Assembly (NCBI GenBank): GCA_900541415.1
Contig: UQJP01000006.1
Span: forward strand, 62,001 to 126,000
Source: an uncultured Odoribacter sp.
Lineage (GTDB): Bacteria; Bacteroidota; Bacteroidia; Bacteroidales; Marinifilaceae
DNA: 64,000 nt
Direction: 5' to 3'
The translations under genes and the position numbers were made by a program. The first letter of the stretch is position 1; each line of letters opens with the position of its first letter. Shown piece after piece: positions 53,026-62,438 of the stretch. The notes beneath the pieces are model-generated. The model did not search any database and was not told where the DNA came from. It saw nothing but the letters and a program-made list of their open reading frames with translations.

Positions 53026-53508
53026 TACTTATTTCCATTAAAAACAAAAGTGTTCTTGCTTCACAAAACAGGATAAAAATAAATATAACATTCTTCCAAA
53101 ACAAGCAACCTCATATTACTTCCCATCCTTATGATACTCATGCAAAATAATATCCTTCACGACATATTCTTTAAAAAGATCATAAAAATCCGGTCGCCAA
53201 GAAAAATCATCTTCATCATATTTATTCGTCAATGCCCAAAATTCCTCATCATCATGAGTGTAAGGAGGAACCTGAAAAGTAATTAAAACAACATAAAACA
53301 ATCGCTTATCTGTTTCATAGTTCTCCCGTTCAAAATATTGCAAATAACAAAGAAACAAACCATTGATTTTACTTTGATGATCGGCAGTCACATAAGGACC
53401 TGTGGCCGATGTGTAAAAATCATTGGTCATCATCTCCAGATCAATCTCGTCCAATAGAAATTTCATCGGTTTACCGACATAGCGGGATTTATTTTCTTTA
53501 AAATTATA
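52565..53508. repeat. Recent tandem duplication with a 341-bp identical block
   Basis: Bases 52565-52905 equal 53168-53508 without a mismatch (offset 603), comparing the two strings by eye. The flanks of the two genes differ: scattered silent changes at the 3' end, different stop codons (TGA, TAA), and unrelated signal peptides. Confidence 0.85.
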
Positions 53509-53628
53509 TTTCACATACGTTATTGTATCGTTTTTACACTGTTCCAAGGATTTATATTCTCCATTTTGAGCAAGAACTTGTGTTCCCATAAAAATTAAAA
53601 TTATTAAAACTATTGTTTTCATCATCAT
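53116..53628 (-). CDS. Hypothetical exported protein, tandem copy 2
   Basis: 170 aa from the ATG at 53628 (further ATGs at 53625, 53622 and 53634). The ATG overlaps the stop of the upstream lipoprotein gene as ATGA, so the two are translationally coupled. Signal peptide with cleavage probably after VLA (TQVLA|QNG). The mature part (YKSLEQ...HKDGK) is identical to copy 1. No family recognised. Because it is coupled to the lipoprotein, it is the stronger candidate for a direct partner of that protein. Confidence 0.78.
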   Translation of the reverse strand: MMMKTIVLIILIFMGTQVLAQNGEYKSLEQCKNDTITYVKYNFKENKSRYVGKPMKFLLDEIDLEMMTNDFYTSATGPYVTADHQSKINGLFLCYLQYFERENYETDKRLFYVVLITFQVPPYTHDDEEFWALTNKYDEDDFSWRPDFYDLFKEYVVKDIILHEYHKDGK

Positions 53629-55379
53629 TTGCATTGAATTGGTATATAATAATTATTCACTCTTTTAACGTCTAAAGCTTTAAAATGGGCTGCTCCTTTC
53701 TTTAGGAGAAGAATACCTGTATCGTGTTTTTGCAATATAAACGAAAGCGAGTATTCTCGTTGAACCAAATCGCCTAGTTTTTTAAATCTCCTCATTCCAT
53801 ATTGCCAATCTCGATTTAACTTTGTTTCAGAAATAAACATGTTTGTTTTACTATGCACCTGATTGTTATATTTTCGATAAAACGCCCCGGCTTTGATCGG
53901 ATCTGTAACCACTAAAACATAAACATTACCATTAGCAGAGTATATATAACTATAAAAACTTTTCTTAAAATCATTTGCAATCTTTGCTATTGATATAATA
54001 TCTAATGCTGAAGGAGTTGCCCAGCCTGCCTCTGGATGGCTATGTATATCCGCGCGTGTATCGGGAGTAATTATTCCTCCTGAAACATTTGTTTCTGTCC
54101 CGGTCCTTATATCAGTCAACATGAATTGCTCTTCATTATTATCATTCATAAAAGTGGTCAAAGAAGTATAGTGTTCCTTTGTTGGATCTTCATACACTTT
54201 TTTTACAAAATCATCAAATGAAGGTCTTGGCTTTCCATCGTTTATACGTTCAACAGTAGAAAATATATCATAATTTATATCTATTGATTGTTTTAGTGCT
54301 TTCACAACGTCGTTACAATCATCGTGAGGACTATGGCAGTTTAGTTTATGACAAATCGGACAACGAAATCCTTTAGGGTACTCATCTTCTTTATCGTCAC
54401 CTTTATCCTCATCTTTACCGGAATCACCTCCGGTTACTCCTTCATACTGATCTTTCCATGATCCCGGACCAGGAGCATCCCCAGTTCCCATTTGTTGGAT
54501 ATTTACATGATGACGTATAATGTAATCAAGTTCATAACCAACCAGTAACATGTATTGATTTGCATCAGAATACAATTCCTGCATGGATATTGGGGAAGGA
54601 TTAGCAAGAGATATTTTCACCACCCCCAAAGTAATCAACGCCGGATCGCCAACGATACAACCTGAATATTTCGATCCAAAATAATGCCAGGCTGCGCTTG
54701 TAAATGCCCCCCGAAGCACTCCCGGATTTGGATATTCAACCACAACATGTTCACCTTCCACCATTCCTTTAGATAGTACTTCATACTGAAATTCAAAATC
54801 ATATCTCCAAAAACCCGAATTACCTCGGGTAACAATATTCAACTTCAACGGAGAATCGATATATTTCATTTTCTTATCCAACATCCGGGCACATGCCGTT
54901 AATTCCGGAGCGACCTCCAAACCCATATCCTTCCAATCTATAAAACGCATGGAATATAAGAAACGTTTTGTTAGGTCGATCTTGTTATTCAATCGATCAG
55001 CATCCACCAATACCGGTTGCCCTAAAACCCCGTCATAAGTTGGCGAAATCGAATCGTTCTGTATAACCGGATAAAGAACAGCAGCGTCAATAACCCCTGC
55101 ACTGTTTTGCAAAGGAATAGCCCAATAAAGTCCCAGTTCTTCCGAACATCCTCTTAAGACATTCCCCAGTAACGCCGTTTTCCCATGAAGTAATTCGTTT
55201 AGCTCCTGGTGGCTTCCCACTCGTTCATCAAATCTTAGGAGAAATGAGGAATAAAGATTGTACGGTCTTTCATAATGGAATGCCGTTTCCCCTGTTCTCT
55301 GGCCAGGGATAGCATCTTCATTACATGCAACACACGCAAAAAGAAAAAAACAAAACAATAAATAAAATCCTTGCCTCAT
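53625..55379 (-). CDS. Large lipoprotein with Cys/His knuckle and JAMM-like C-terminal motif
   Basis: 584 aa from MRQGFYLLFCFFLFACVACN. The lipobox is LFAC or CVAC, followed by acidic NED, a pattern linked to surface exposure of Bacteroidetes lipoproteins. Residues ~25-310 form an unrecognised N-terminal domain. An acidic linker (~318-335, GGDSGKDEDKGDDKEDEY) precedes a Cys/His cluster C340-P-I-C343...C348-H...H352-D-D-C355. The C-terminal domain holds H446-S-H448-P...S457-A-L-D460, resembling the JAMM/MPN metalloprotease motif (HxHP...S..D) but with one extra residue before Ser. Large multidomain lipoprotein followed by coupled small exported protein genes. Toxin- or effector-like architecture is an inference; an adhesin or a peptidase unrelated to competition are alternatives. 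Confidence 0.75.
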   Translation of the reverse strand: MRQGFYLLFCFFLFACVACNEDAIPGQRTGETAFHYERPYNLYSSFLLRFDERVGSHQELNELLHGKTALLGNVLRGCSEELGLYWAIPLQNSAGVIDAAVLYPVIQNDSISPTYDGVLGQPVLVDADRLNNKIDLTKRFLYSMRFIDWKDMGLEVAPELTACARMLDKKMKYIDSPLKLNIVTRGNSGFWRYDFEFQYEVLSKGMVEGEHVVVEYPNPGVLRGAFTSAAWHYFGSKYSGCIVGDPALITLGVVKISLANPSPISMQELYSDANQYMLLVGYELDYIIRHHVNIQQMGTGDAPGPGSWKDQYEGVTGGDSGKDEDKGDDKEDEYPKGFRCPICHKLNCHSPHDDCNDVVKALKQSIDINYDIFSTVERINDGKPRPSFDDFVKKVYEDPTKEHYTSLTTFMNDNNEEQFMLTDIRTGTETNVSGGIITPDTRADIHSHPEAGWATPSALDIISIAKIANDFKKSFYSYIYSANGNVYVLVVTDPIKAGAFYRKYNNQVHSKTNMFISETKLNRDWQYGMRRFKKLGDLVQREYSLSFILQKHDTGILLLKKGAAHFKALDVKRVNNYYIPIQCK

Positions 55380-55667
55380 ATATAAAAACATAATTAATTT
55401 AAATACAACTATAACCAAATTAATACACAACTACAAATTTTAAATGTTAATATTACTATTTATAAATTATATTGTCACACAATCTCGTCCGGCAAATACT
55501 CGCTTCGCCACCCAAAGAATTTTTAACATACCTTCCTCTTTAAACAAAAAATTATCTCCTCTCAGCAAACGCAAGACATTCAAATTTAATTTCTAATTTA
55601 GCGGCTCACTTCTGGCGGTGGCAGTATGAAAAGATGCGCCACCGAAATAAACTTTAATTTATTAGAA

Positions 55668-56942
55668 ATGAATATATATAAATTCGGTGGGGCATCGGTA
55701 AAAGATGCCGAAGGGGTAAAAAATCTATTCAACATCATCAACACCCGGCGGGAAAACCTGATTATTGTGGTTTCTGCAATGGGCAAAATGACGAATGCCC
55801 TGGAAGTGTTGTGCAATAGCTATTATCACCACAACGGGGATATGGAAACCGCATTCAACCAAATCAAGGAATTCCACCAGAATATTGTCCGGAACCTATT
55901 CGCAGAATCCGATCAGGATATAAACGATAAAATCGAAACTCTTTTCTGCGATTTACGGGAAATCATCAACGGAGAGCCTTCCTTGTCTTACGACTATGAA
56001 TACGACCGTATCATCTGTTTTGGAGAACTACTGTCCACAACAATTGTCAGCGCCTATCTGGAAAAGCAGGGACGCAAAGCCAAATTCATCGACATCCGCA
56101 AATGCCTGATTACCGATCAGAACTACCGGAATGCCAACGTAAATCCGGAATTATCCGCACAACTCTGCCGGAAAACATTCACGTTTCAGGACACCTTTAT
56201 GTATATCACTCAGGGATTTATTGCCGGAACCACCACCAGCCAAACCACCACGCTGGGACGCGAGGGGTCTGACTATACGGCGGCTCTATTGGCAAACCTT
56301 TTGGATGCAGAGGATGTCACCATCTGGAAAGATGTGCCGGGAATTATGAATGCCGACCCGAAATCTTACGAAAACACGGAAATCATTCAAAAACTATCCT
56401 ATAAAGAAGCCATCGAACTATCCAATTGCGGGGCTAAGGTGATCCACCCAAAAACAATAAAACCCTTACAAAACAAGAAAATACCGTTATTCGTACGTTC
56501 TTTCCTCACCCCGGAAAGTCATGGGTCTGTGATCCGGGTTTTTGATGAAAAATTAAAATTACCTCCTATTTTCATCGATAAAGATCATCAGTTGCTGTTA
56601 ACCCTTTCTCCGCGTGATTTTTCATTCATTGCCGAAGAAAAGTTAAGCCATATTTTCGCAGCTCTCGCAAAATACAGGCTTAAACTGAACCTGATGCAAA
56701 ATTCTGCGATCAGTTTTTCATTCTGCATCGACTATAATGACAGTATTTTCGATAGTTTCATCAATGAATTAAAGGACGAGTATGAAGTGTTGTATAATAA
56801 AGACGTTCGTTTGCTCACTATCCGCCACTATACAGAAGAAGTCATCGAACGCCTTACCGCCGACAAACCGATTTTAGTGGAACAGCGCAGTCGGCTAACA
56901 GCAAGGTTCGTAATCGATAAACGGAAAGATTCCGACGCTTAA
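55668..56942 (+). CDS. Aspartate kinase (monofunctional)
   Basis: 424 aa from MNIYKFGGASVKDAEGVKNL (KFGGAS nucleotide motif). The kinase core continues with FIAGTTTSQTTTLGREGSDY, TAALLANLLDAEDVTIWKDV and PGIMNADPKSYENTEIIQKL. The C-terminal ~130 residues are an ACT-type region. It makes aspartyl phosphate for the lysine, threonine and methionine pathways. An in-frame start at 55626 adds 14 codons that do not fit the family. Closed by a terminator at 56975. Confidence 0.92.
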   Translation: MNIYKFGGASVKDAEGVKNLFNIINTRRENLIIVVSAMGKMTNALEVLCNSYYHHNGDMETAFNQIKEFHQNIVRNLFAESDQDINDKIETLFCDLREIINGEPSLSYDYEYDRIICFGELLSTTIVSAYLEKQGRKAKFIDIRKCLITDQNYRNANVNPELSAQLCRKTFTFQDTFMYITQGFIAGTTTSQTTTLGREGSDYTAALLANLLDAEDVTIWKDVPGIMNADPKSYENTEIIQKLSYKEAIELSNCGAKVIHPKTIKPLQNKKIPLFVRSFLTPESHGSVIRVFDEKLKLPPIFIDKDHQLLLTLSPRDFSFIAEEKLSHIFAALAKYRLKLNLMQNSAISFSFCIDYNDSIFDSFINELKDEYEVLYNKDVRLLTIRHYTEEVIERLTADKPILVEQRSRLTARFVIDKRKDSDA

Positions 56943-57422
56943 AAGACGAAAATATAGGCTCCGTTCCCACAAAGCTGCCCTCAAAGTTTCACGACAAAGT
57001 TTTTGAGGGCAGTTTTGGTACAAATCGATCCTATCCACGGGGGGACGATCATTAAATTCGAATCCGGTTTTCATCCGGGAAAACGGACTTTCGATAAAAA
57101 TATCAGGTCGATAGCCATAAAATCAACCCGCTTCCAAGTTCTTCGGAAGCCGCCGGACAAATCCCTGGTAATCCTTATTCCTCCGCTTCACGGTCAATGA
57201 GCGGGAAGCCGCTTTTCACTACCCTTCCTTCTCCCCGTCACCCCTGTGAAAAATATTCTGATCATACACTCCGCAACAGGCAAAGACATCGCCTATTTTT
57301 TTACCGCTTATTAAAATAATAGCTATAATTTCCAATCAAAAATGATATATTTGCACTTTGTTTGTAAAAAATGGCAATTTAGCCTGACATTCGACCGGAA
57401 ATAACTATAAAATCACAATATA
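56943..57422. other. 480-bp intergenic region before ileS
   Basis: Contains the terminator at 56975-57016 and a candidate ileS -7 element TATATTTG at 57346-57353 (70 bases before the ATG). The ORF-like stretch 57003-57200 begins inside the terminator with TTG and is not credible. No T-box seen. Confidence 0.6.
56975..57016 (+). terminator. Terminator after the aspartate kinase gene
   Basis: CTGCCCTCAAA (56975-56985) pairs with TTTGAGGGCAG (57002-57012), followed by TTTT. Confidence 0.85.
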
Positions 57423-60400
57423 ATGGACAAGAAATTCCCTGAATATAAAGGTTTAAATCTTTCACAGGTGAACAAAGACGTTCTGAAAGCCTGGGAAGAA
57501 AGTAAAACTTTTGATATGAGTTTGAAGACCCGGGAGGGACATCCTTCTTTTATATTCTTTGAAGGGCCTCCTTCCGCAAACGGGATGCCCGGTATTCACC
57601 ATGTTATGGCACGGACAATCAAAGATGTGATTTGCCGTTACAAAACTTTACAGGGATTCTATGTAGAACGCAAAGCGGGCTGGGATACTCATGGTTTACC
57701 CGTGGAATTGGGAGTTGAGAAAAAACTTGGCATAACCAAAGAAGCGATCGGTAAAACAATCAGTGTGGCGGACTACAATAAAGAATGTCGGTCGGATGTC
57801 ATGAAATTCACCAAAGAATGGGAAGACCTGACAGCAAAAATGGGTTATTGGGTAGATATGAAAAATCCTTATATCACTTACGATAACCGCTATATCGAAA
57901 CGCTTTGGTTTCTGCTCAAAAAATTATACGAAAAAGGATTTTTATATAAAGGTTATACCATACAGCCCTATTCCCCGGCAGCAGGTACGGGATTGAGTAC
58001 CCACGAGCTGAACCAGCCGGGATGTTACCGGGATGTAAAGGATACGACCTGCGTGGCACAGTTCAAAGTGGTACGCGATGAAAAATCGGAAAAGTTATTC
58101 GCAAACACGGATTCGGTTTATTTCCTCGCGTGGACAACAACCCCCTGGACTTTACCGTCGAACACAGCTCTGGCTGTGGGCCCCAACATCAGCTATCTGG
58201 TGGTTAAAACCTACAACCAGTATACCTACGAGCCCATCACGGTAGTGCTGGCAAAAGACCGTTTCAATGCTTATTTCAATGCGAAAGCCAAAGACATTGC
58301 CTTAGAGGATTATAAAGCCGGGGATAAATTGATTCCTTATCAGGTAGTGGCCGAATTTACAGGCCCCGAACTGGAAGGTATCCGTTATGAGCAATTACTC
58401 CCCTGGATGTTGCCGGAAGGCGATGCGTTCCGTGTTATCACGGGCGATTATGTGACGACAGAAGACGGTACGGGAATCGTACACATCGCACCGACCTTCG
58501 GCGCAGACGACGACCGCGTTGCCAAACAATCGGGCATCGCACCGATGCTCCTGGTCGATAAAGACGGGAACAAGCAACCCATGGTCGACAAAAGAGGCCG
58601 TTTCTTTGTTTTAGACGAAATCGACGCCGATTTTCTGGCAAACCATGTAAACACAGAGCTTTATGGCGAATATGCCGGACGTTTTGTGAAGAATGCTTAC
58701 GATCCGGCCTTAACCGATGACGACACGACACTGGACATAGACATTTCGGTCAGGCTGAAAAAGGAAAACAAAGCCTTCAAGGTTGAAAAGCAAGAGCACA
58801 ATTATCCGCATTGCTGGCGTACCGACAAACCGGTATTGTATTATCCTCTGGATTCGTGGTTTATCAAAACAACGGCAGTAAAAGACCGGATGTTGGAATT
58901 AAACCGCACCATCAACTGGAAACCTGCCAGCACCGGAGAAGGACGCTTCGGCAAATGGCTGGAAAACCTGGTGGATTGGAATCTATCCCGTTCACGGTAC
59001 TGGGGAACTCCCCTGCCCATCTGGATCAGTGAGGACGGCACGGAAAAGAAATGTATCGGCTCTGTAGCCGAATTGATCGAGGAAATCGAAAAATCGATCC
59101 GGGCTGGTTTTATGGCTGAAAACCCGTATAAAGGTTTTGTGCCCGGAGATAATTCACAGGAAAACTACGATAAAATCGATCTTCACCGTCCTTATGTAGA
59201 CGATATTGTTTTGGTCTCTTCGAAAGGGGACAAGATGATCCGCGAAAAAGATTTGATCGACGTGTGGTTCGACTCCGGAGCAATGCCCTATGCACAGTTG
59301 CACTATCCGTTCGAACATAAAGACGACATCGATAAACATCTGCGTTTCCCTGCTGATTTCATTGCAGAGGGAGTGGATCAGACCCGAGGATGGTTTTTCA
59401 CGTTGCATGCAATCGCCACCATGGTGTTCGATTCCGTTGCATTCAAAAACATCATTTCCAACGGCTTAGTCCTCGACGCAAAAGGTAATAAAATGTCGAA
59501 ACGCCTGGGTAATGCTGTCGATCCTTTTGCGACAATCGAAGAATATGGCTCCGATCCTTTGCGCTGGTATATGATTACTAACTCTCAACCCTGGGACAAC
59601 CTGAAATTCGATGTTTCCGGAGTGGATGAAGTGAAACGTAAATTTTTCGGCACGTTATATAACACCTACGGATTTTTCGCCTTGTATGCCAATGTGGATA
59701 ACTTCAGTTATTCCGAGCCGGAAATTCCGATGAGTCAACGACCGGAAATAGATCGGTGGATTCTCTCCCTGCTCAATTCATTGATTCAGGAAGTGACCGA
59801 AGCCTACGAAAAATACGAGCCGACACGGGCAGGACGCGCCATCCAGGATTTCGTGATTGAAAACCTGTCTAACTGGTATGTGCGTTTATCCCGAAAAAGA
59901 TATTGGGGAGGAGAGCATTCGCAGGATAAAATCTCCGCTTACCAAACTTTATACAAATGTTTGGAAACGGTGGCTATTCTGTCTGCCCCGATCGCTCCTT
60001 TCTATATGGAGCAATTGTTCGGCGACCTGAATTCTGTAACTCACCGTTTTTCCGGTAGCGTGCATTTGGCAAAATTCCCGGAAGCCGAAGAGAAGCTGAT
60101 CAATAAAGAGCTGGAAGAACGTATGGAACTCGCCCAGCAGGTTTCATCCATGGTATTGGGATTGAGAAGAAAAGTACAGCTTCGTGTGCGCCAGCCGCTT
60201 AGCAAACTAATCATCCCCATCCTGAACGAAGGCATGGCGCATCAGCTGGATGCAGTTAAAAACATCATCCTTTCGGAAGTCAATGTGAAAGAGATCGAAT
60301 ATATCACCGACACCACGGGTGTTTTAGTGAAAAAGATCAAACCGAACTTTAAAACTCTCGGACCGAAATACGGAAAGTACATGAAACAAATTTCCGCACT

Positions 60401-60854
60401 TGTCGGGGCGATGGAACAAAGTGACATCTTCGAGTTTGAAAAGAACGGCAAATACGACCTGAAAATCGGGGATGAAACCCTGACCCTGGGACTGGAAGAT
60501 GTGGAAATCCTATCCGAGGACATTCCCGGCTGGCTGGTTGCTAACGAAGGCAGGCTGACTGTCGCCCTCGATATTAACCTGACCCGGGAATTGGAAGAAG
60601 AAGGAATCGCCAGAGAATTAATCAACCGGATTCAGAATCTTCGGAAAGAAAGCGATTTCGATGTAACGGACAAGATCAGACTGTTCATTGGCCGCCACAA
60701 AGAAATCAATGAAGCCGTGGAACATTTTTCCGCTTATATCGCCAGTCAGGTATTGGCAGAACATATCGAGCTGACGGATGAAAAATCACCGGACGCGAAA
60801 GAGATCGAGATTGACGAAATTCATACGTTTCTCCGTATTGAAAAAGTAAACTAA
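57423..60854 (+). CDS. ileS: Isoleucyl-tRNA synthetase, type 2, with swapped HIGH motif (GIHH)
   Basis: 1143 aa, the long eukaryote-like IleRS2 class. Charges tRNA-Ile and edits valine. The expected HIGH site reads P56-G57-I58-H59-H60 (SANGMPGIHHVMARTIKDV) at 57591-57602: the first His and the Gly of HxGH are exchanged. The rest of the catalytic core is intact: the KMSK loop KGNKMSKRLGNAVDP, WFDSGAMPYAQ, editing-domain TPWTLPSNTALAV and VHIAPTFGADD, and SNWYVRLSRKRYW. The C-terminus is extended. Subset IleRS2 enzymes with a GxHH motif are reported to be extremely mupirocin resistant; whether this one is was not tested. Confidence 0.95.
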   Translation: MDKKFPEYKGLNLSQVNKDVLKAWEESKTFDMSLKTREGHPSFIFFEGPPSANGMPGIHHVMARTIKDVICRYKTLQGFYVERKAGWDTHGLPVELGVEKKLGITKEAIGKTISVADYNKECRSDVMKFTKEWEDLTAKMGYWVDMKNPYITYDNRYIETLWFLLKKLYEKGFLYKGYTIQPYSPAAGTGLSTHELNQPGCYRDVKDTTCVAQFKVVRDEKSEKLFANTDSVYFLAWTTTPWTLPSNTALAVGPNISYLVVKTYNQYTYEPITVVLAKDRFNAYFNAKAKDIALEDYKAGDKLIPYQVVAEFTGPELEGIRYEQLLPWMLPEGDAFRVITGDYVTTEDGTGIVHIAPTFGADDDRVAKQSGIAPMLLVDKDGNKQPMVDKRGRFFVLDEIDADFLANHVNTELYGEYAGRFVKNAYDPALTDDDTTLDIDISVRLKKENKAFKVEKQEHNYPHCWRTDKPVLYYPLDSWFIKTTAVKDRMLELNRTINWKPASTGEGRFGKWLENLVDWNLSRSRYWGTPLPIWISEDGTEKKCIGSVAELIEEIEKSIRAGFMAENPYKGFVPGDNSQENYDKIDLHRPYVDDIVLVSSKGDKMIREKDLIDVWFDSGAMPYAQLHYPFEHKDDIDKHLRFPADFIAEGVDQTRGWFFTLHAIATMVFDSVAFKNIISNGLVLDAKGNKMSKRLGNAVDPFATIEEYGSDPLRWYMITNSQPWDNLKFDVSGVDEVKRKFFGTLYNTYGFFALYANVDNFSYSEPEIPMSQRPEIDRWILSLLNSLIQEVTEAYEKYEPTRAGRAIQDFVIENLSNWYVRLSRKRYWGGEHSQDKISAYQTLYKCLETVAILSAPIAPFYMEQLFGDLNSVTHRFSGSVHLAKFPEAEEKLINKELEERMELAQQVSSMVLGLRRKVQLRVRQPLSKLIIPILNEGMAHQLDAVKNIILSEVNVKEIEYITDTTGVLVKKIKPNFKTLGPKYGKYMKQISALVGAMEQSDIFEFEKNGKYDLKIGDETLTLGLEDVEILSEDIPGWLVANEGRLTVALDINLTRELEEEGIARELINRIQNLRKESDFDVTDKIRLFIGRHKEINEAVEHFSAYIASQVLAEHIELTDEKSPDAKEIEIDEIHTFLRIEKVN

Positions 60855-60999
60855 ATACGGAGAATTGTTTAAAGTATTTACAACCTATTTTAAACAAGCT
60901 CGTACTATGGGAATCGAAGAAAAAGATAATCTTCAATTTTTCATACTGAATTTTTAAATCTTACTATTTATTATTATCTTAGACAAAAACTTATTAGTT

Positions 61000-61380
61000 A
61001 TGGCAGAAAAAACCAGATACTCAGACGAAGAGTTACAGGAATTCAAAGAATTGATTCTTGCGAAACTCGAAAAAGCAAGAAGAGACTACGACTTGCTGAA
61101 AGGTGTGATTTCAGGTAGCGACGGTAATGATATAGCAGACACCTGCCCCACGTTTAAAGTGCTGGAAGAAGGCGCTTCGGTGCTTTCTAAAGAAGAAGCC
61201 GGACGTCTGGCGCAAAGACAGGCTAAATTTATCGCCCATCTGGAAGGAGCATTGGTAAGAATAGAGAATAAAACCTATGGAATTTGCCGGGTAACCGGGA
61301 AATTAATCTCGAAAGAAAGATTGCGTGCCGTTCCTCACGCAACACTTAGTATTGAAGCAAAAGAAGGTCAGGAATCTTGA
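61000..61380 (+). CDS. DksA/TraR-family protein with degenerate zinc finger
   Basis: 126 aa. Coiled-coil N-terminal part (YSDEELQEFKELILAKLEKA) and the C-terminal TraR/DksA segment IENKTYGICRVTGKLISKER LRAVPHA (GICRVTGKLISKERL, PHATLSIEAK). DksA usually has four cysteines; here only one, with Thr/Lys/Pro at the others, as common in Bacteroidetes. Family members bind the RNA polymerase secondary channel and modify (p)ppGpp responses; the finger probably folds without zinc. Lies between ileS and lspA. Confidence 0.85.
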   Translation: MAEKTRYSDEELQEFKELILAKLEKARRDYDLLKGVISGSDGNDIADTCPTFKVLEEGASVLSKEEAGRLAQRQAKFIAHLEGALVRIENKTYGICRVTGKLISKERLRAVPHATLSIEAKEGQES

Positions 61381-61426
61381 TTGTAGAACAATCAGGATTT
61401 CCTGCTCCGATATTGAATAAAAAAAT

Positions 61427-61468
61427 GCCGGCAGCAAGGCAGAAAAGTATGTGCTTCTGCCAGCCCGG
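61427..61468. other. Hairpin between the DksA-like gene and lspA
   Basis: GCCGG...GGCAGAA pairs with TTCTGCC...CCGGC around a loop (61427-61468). It may stabilise or terminate the DksA-like transcript; no T run follows. Confidence 0.4.
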
Positions 61469-61501
61469 CTTCGGGAATAAAAAATCATTTCAAGAATAAA
61501 A

Positions 61502-62161
61502 ATGTCTATTCGGAACAAACTTCTGATCTTTATTATCGCCTTATTAGTTCTTGATCAGGCTGTCAAAATATGGATCAAAACCCATATGATGATCGGGGAA
61601 GAATTCAATGTCTTCGGCAATTGGTTTAAGATTCTATTTATCGAAAACAACGGAATGGCCTTTGGCATGGAGTTCGGGGAAGGGAAGATCGGTAAAACCT
61701 TTCTAAGCCTATTCCGCCTGATTGCCGTTGGAGCTATCGGCTGGTATATCTTTAAGTTGATCCGGGACAAAGCCCCCACGGGAGTCTTAGTTTCATTCGC
61801 CCTCATATTTTGCGGTGCATTAGGCAACATTATCGACAGTATGTTCTATGGAATGATTTTTGAACACAGCCTTTATTTCAATCCGCAAAACCACGAAGTG
61901 GCTGCCCTATTCCCGGAAGGAGGCGGTTATTCCTCATTCTTGCATGGGAAAGTGGTCGACATGCTCTATTTCCCGATTTACGAAGGCTATCTTCCCGACT
62001 GGGTTCCCATCTGGGGAGGAAAGGATTTCGTCTTTTTCCGCCCGGTATTTAACCTGGCCGATTCTTACATCACCATCGGCGTGCTGATGCTGATTTTATT
62101 TTATCGGAAATTCTTTTCAGAAAAAACACCGAAACATTATTCTACGGAAGTGACAGAATAA
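61502..62161 (+). CDS. lspA: Lipoprotein signal peptidase (signal peptidase II)
   Basis: 219 aa with four membrane helices. It cleaves the signal peptide of prolipoproteins. Catalytic aspartates are Asp112 (GALGNIIDSMFYG) and Asp187 (FNLADSYI); ENNGMAFG is conserved. Longer than the ~165-aa enterobacterial enzyme because of an insert around residues 120-175 in a periplasmic loop, as usual in Bacteroidetes. Relevant to the lipoproteins encoded nearby. Confidence 0.95.
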   Translation: MSIRNKLLIFIIALLVLDQAVKIWIKTHMMIGEEFNVFGNWFKILFIENNGMAFGMEFGEGKIGKTFLSLFRLIAVGAIGWYIFKLIRDKAPTGVLVSFALIFCGALGNIIDSMFYGMIFEHSLYFNPQNHEVAALFPEGGGYSSFLHGKVVDMLYFPIYEGYLPDWVPIWGGKDFVFFRPVFNLADSYITIGVLMLILFYRKFFSEKTPKHYSTEVTE

Positions 62162-62189
62162 AAAAACACGGCCTAAAGCCGTGTTTTTT
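62161..62189 (+). terminator. Rho-independent terminator after lspA
   Basis: AAAAAACACGGC (62161-62172) pairs with GCCGTGTTTTTT (62178-62189) around CTAAA, overlapping the last base of the stop codon. Confidence 0.9.
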
Positions 62190-62368
62190 GTTATTGTCGA
62201 TTTATCCATCCAATTTTTTCATGGGTATTTCTACGGCTGTTTTTCTTCTCCTATCTTCCGCCCGATCCCTATTATGACAGGAAAACATCCACTTTCCCGA
62301 TTCTTCCGGTTTACCCGGATGATTTCTAACTTTTTTCTTTTTACCTTTTTCTTTTTACTTTTTTTCCG

Positions 62369-62376
62369 TAGGTTTG
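62369..62376 (+). promoter_or_regulatory. Candidate -7 element for topA
   Basis: TAGGTTTG matches TAnnTTTG and lies 62 bases before the topA ATG. The -33 region is T-rich without TTG. Confidence 0.4.
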
Positions 62377-62438
62377 CAGCCTGATTTAAAATTTTAACTT
62401 AGGCAGGTCATGTATCTGCTATTTTTGAATGTAGAAAT

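Noticed and set aside
57003..57200. 65-codon ORF upstream of ileS
   Set aside because: It starts with TTG inside a terminator hairpin, has no signature and no gene-like neighbours.
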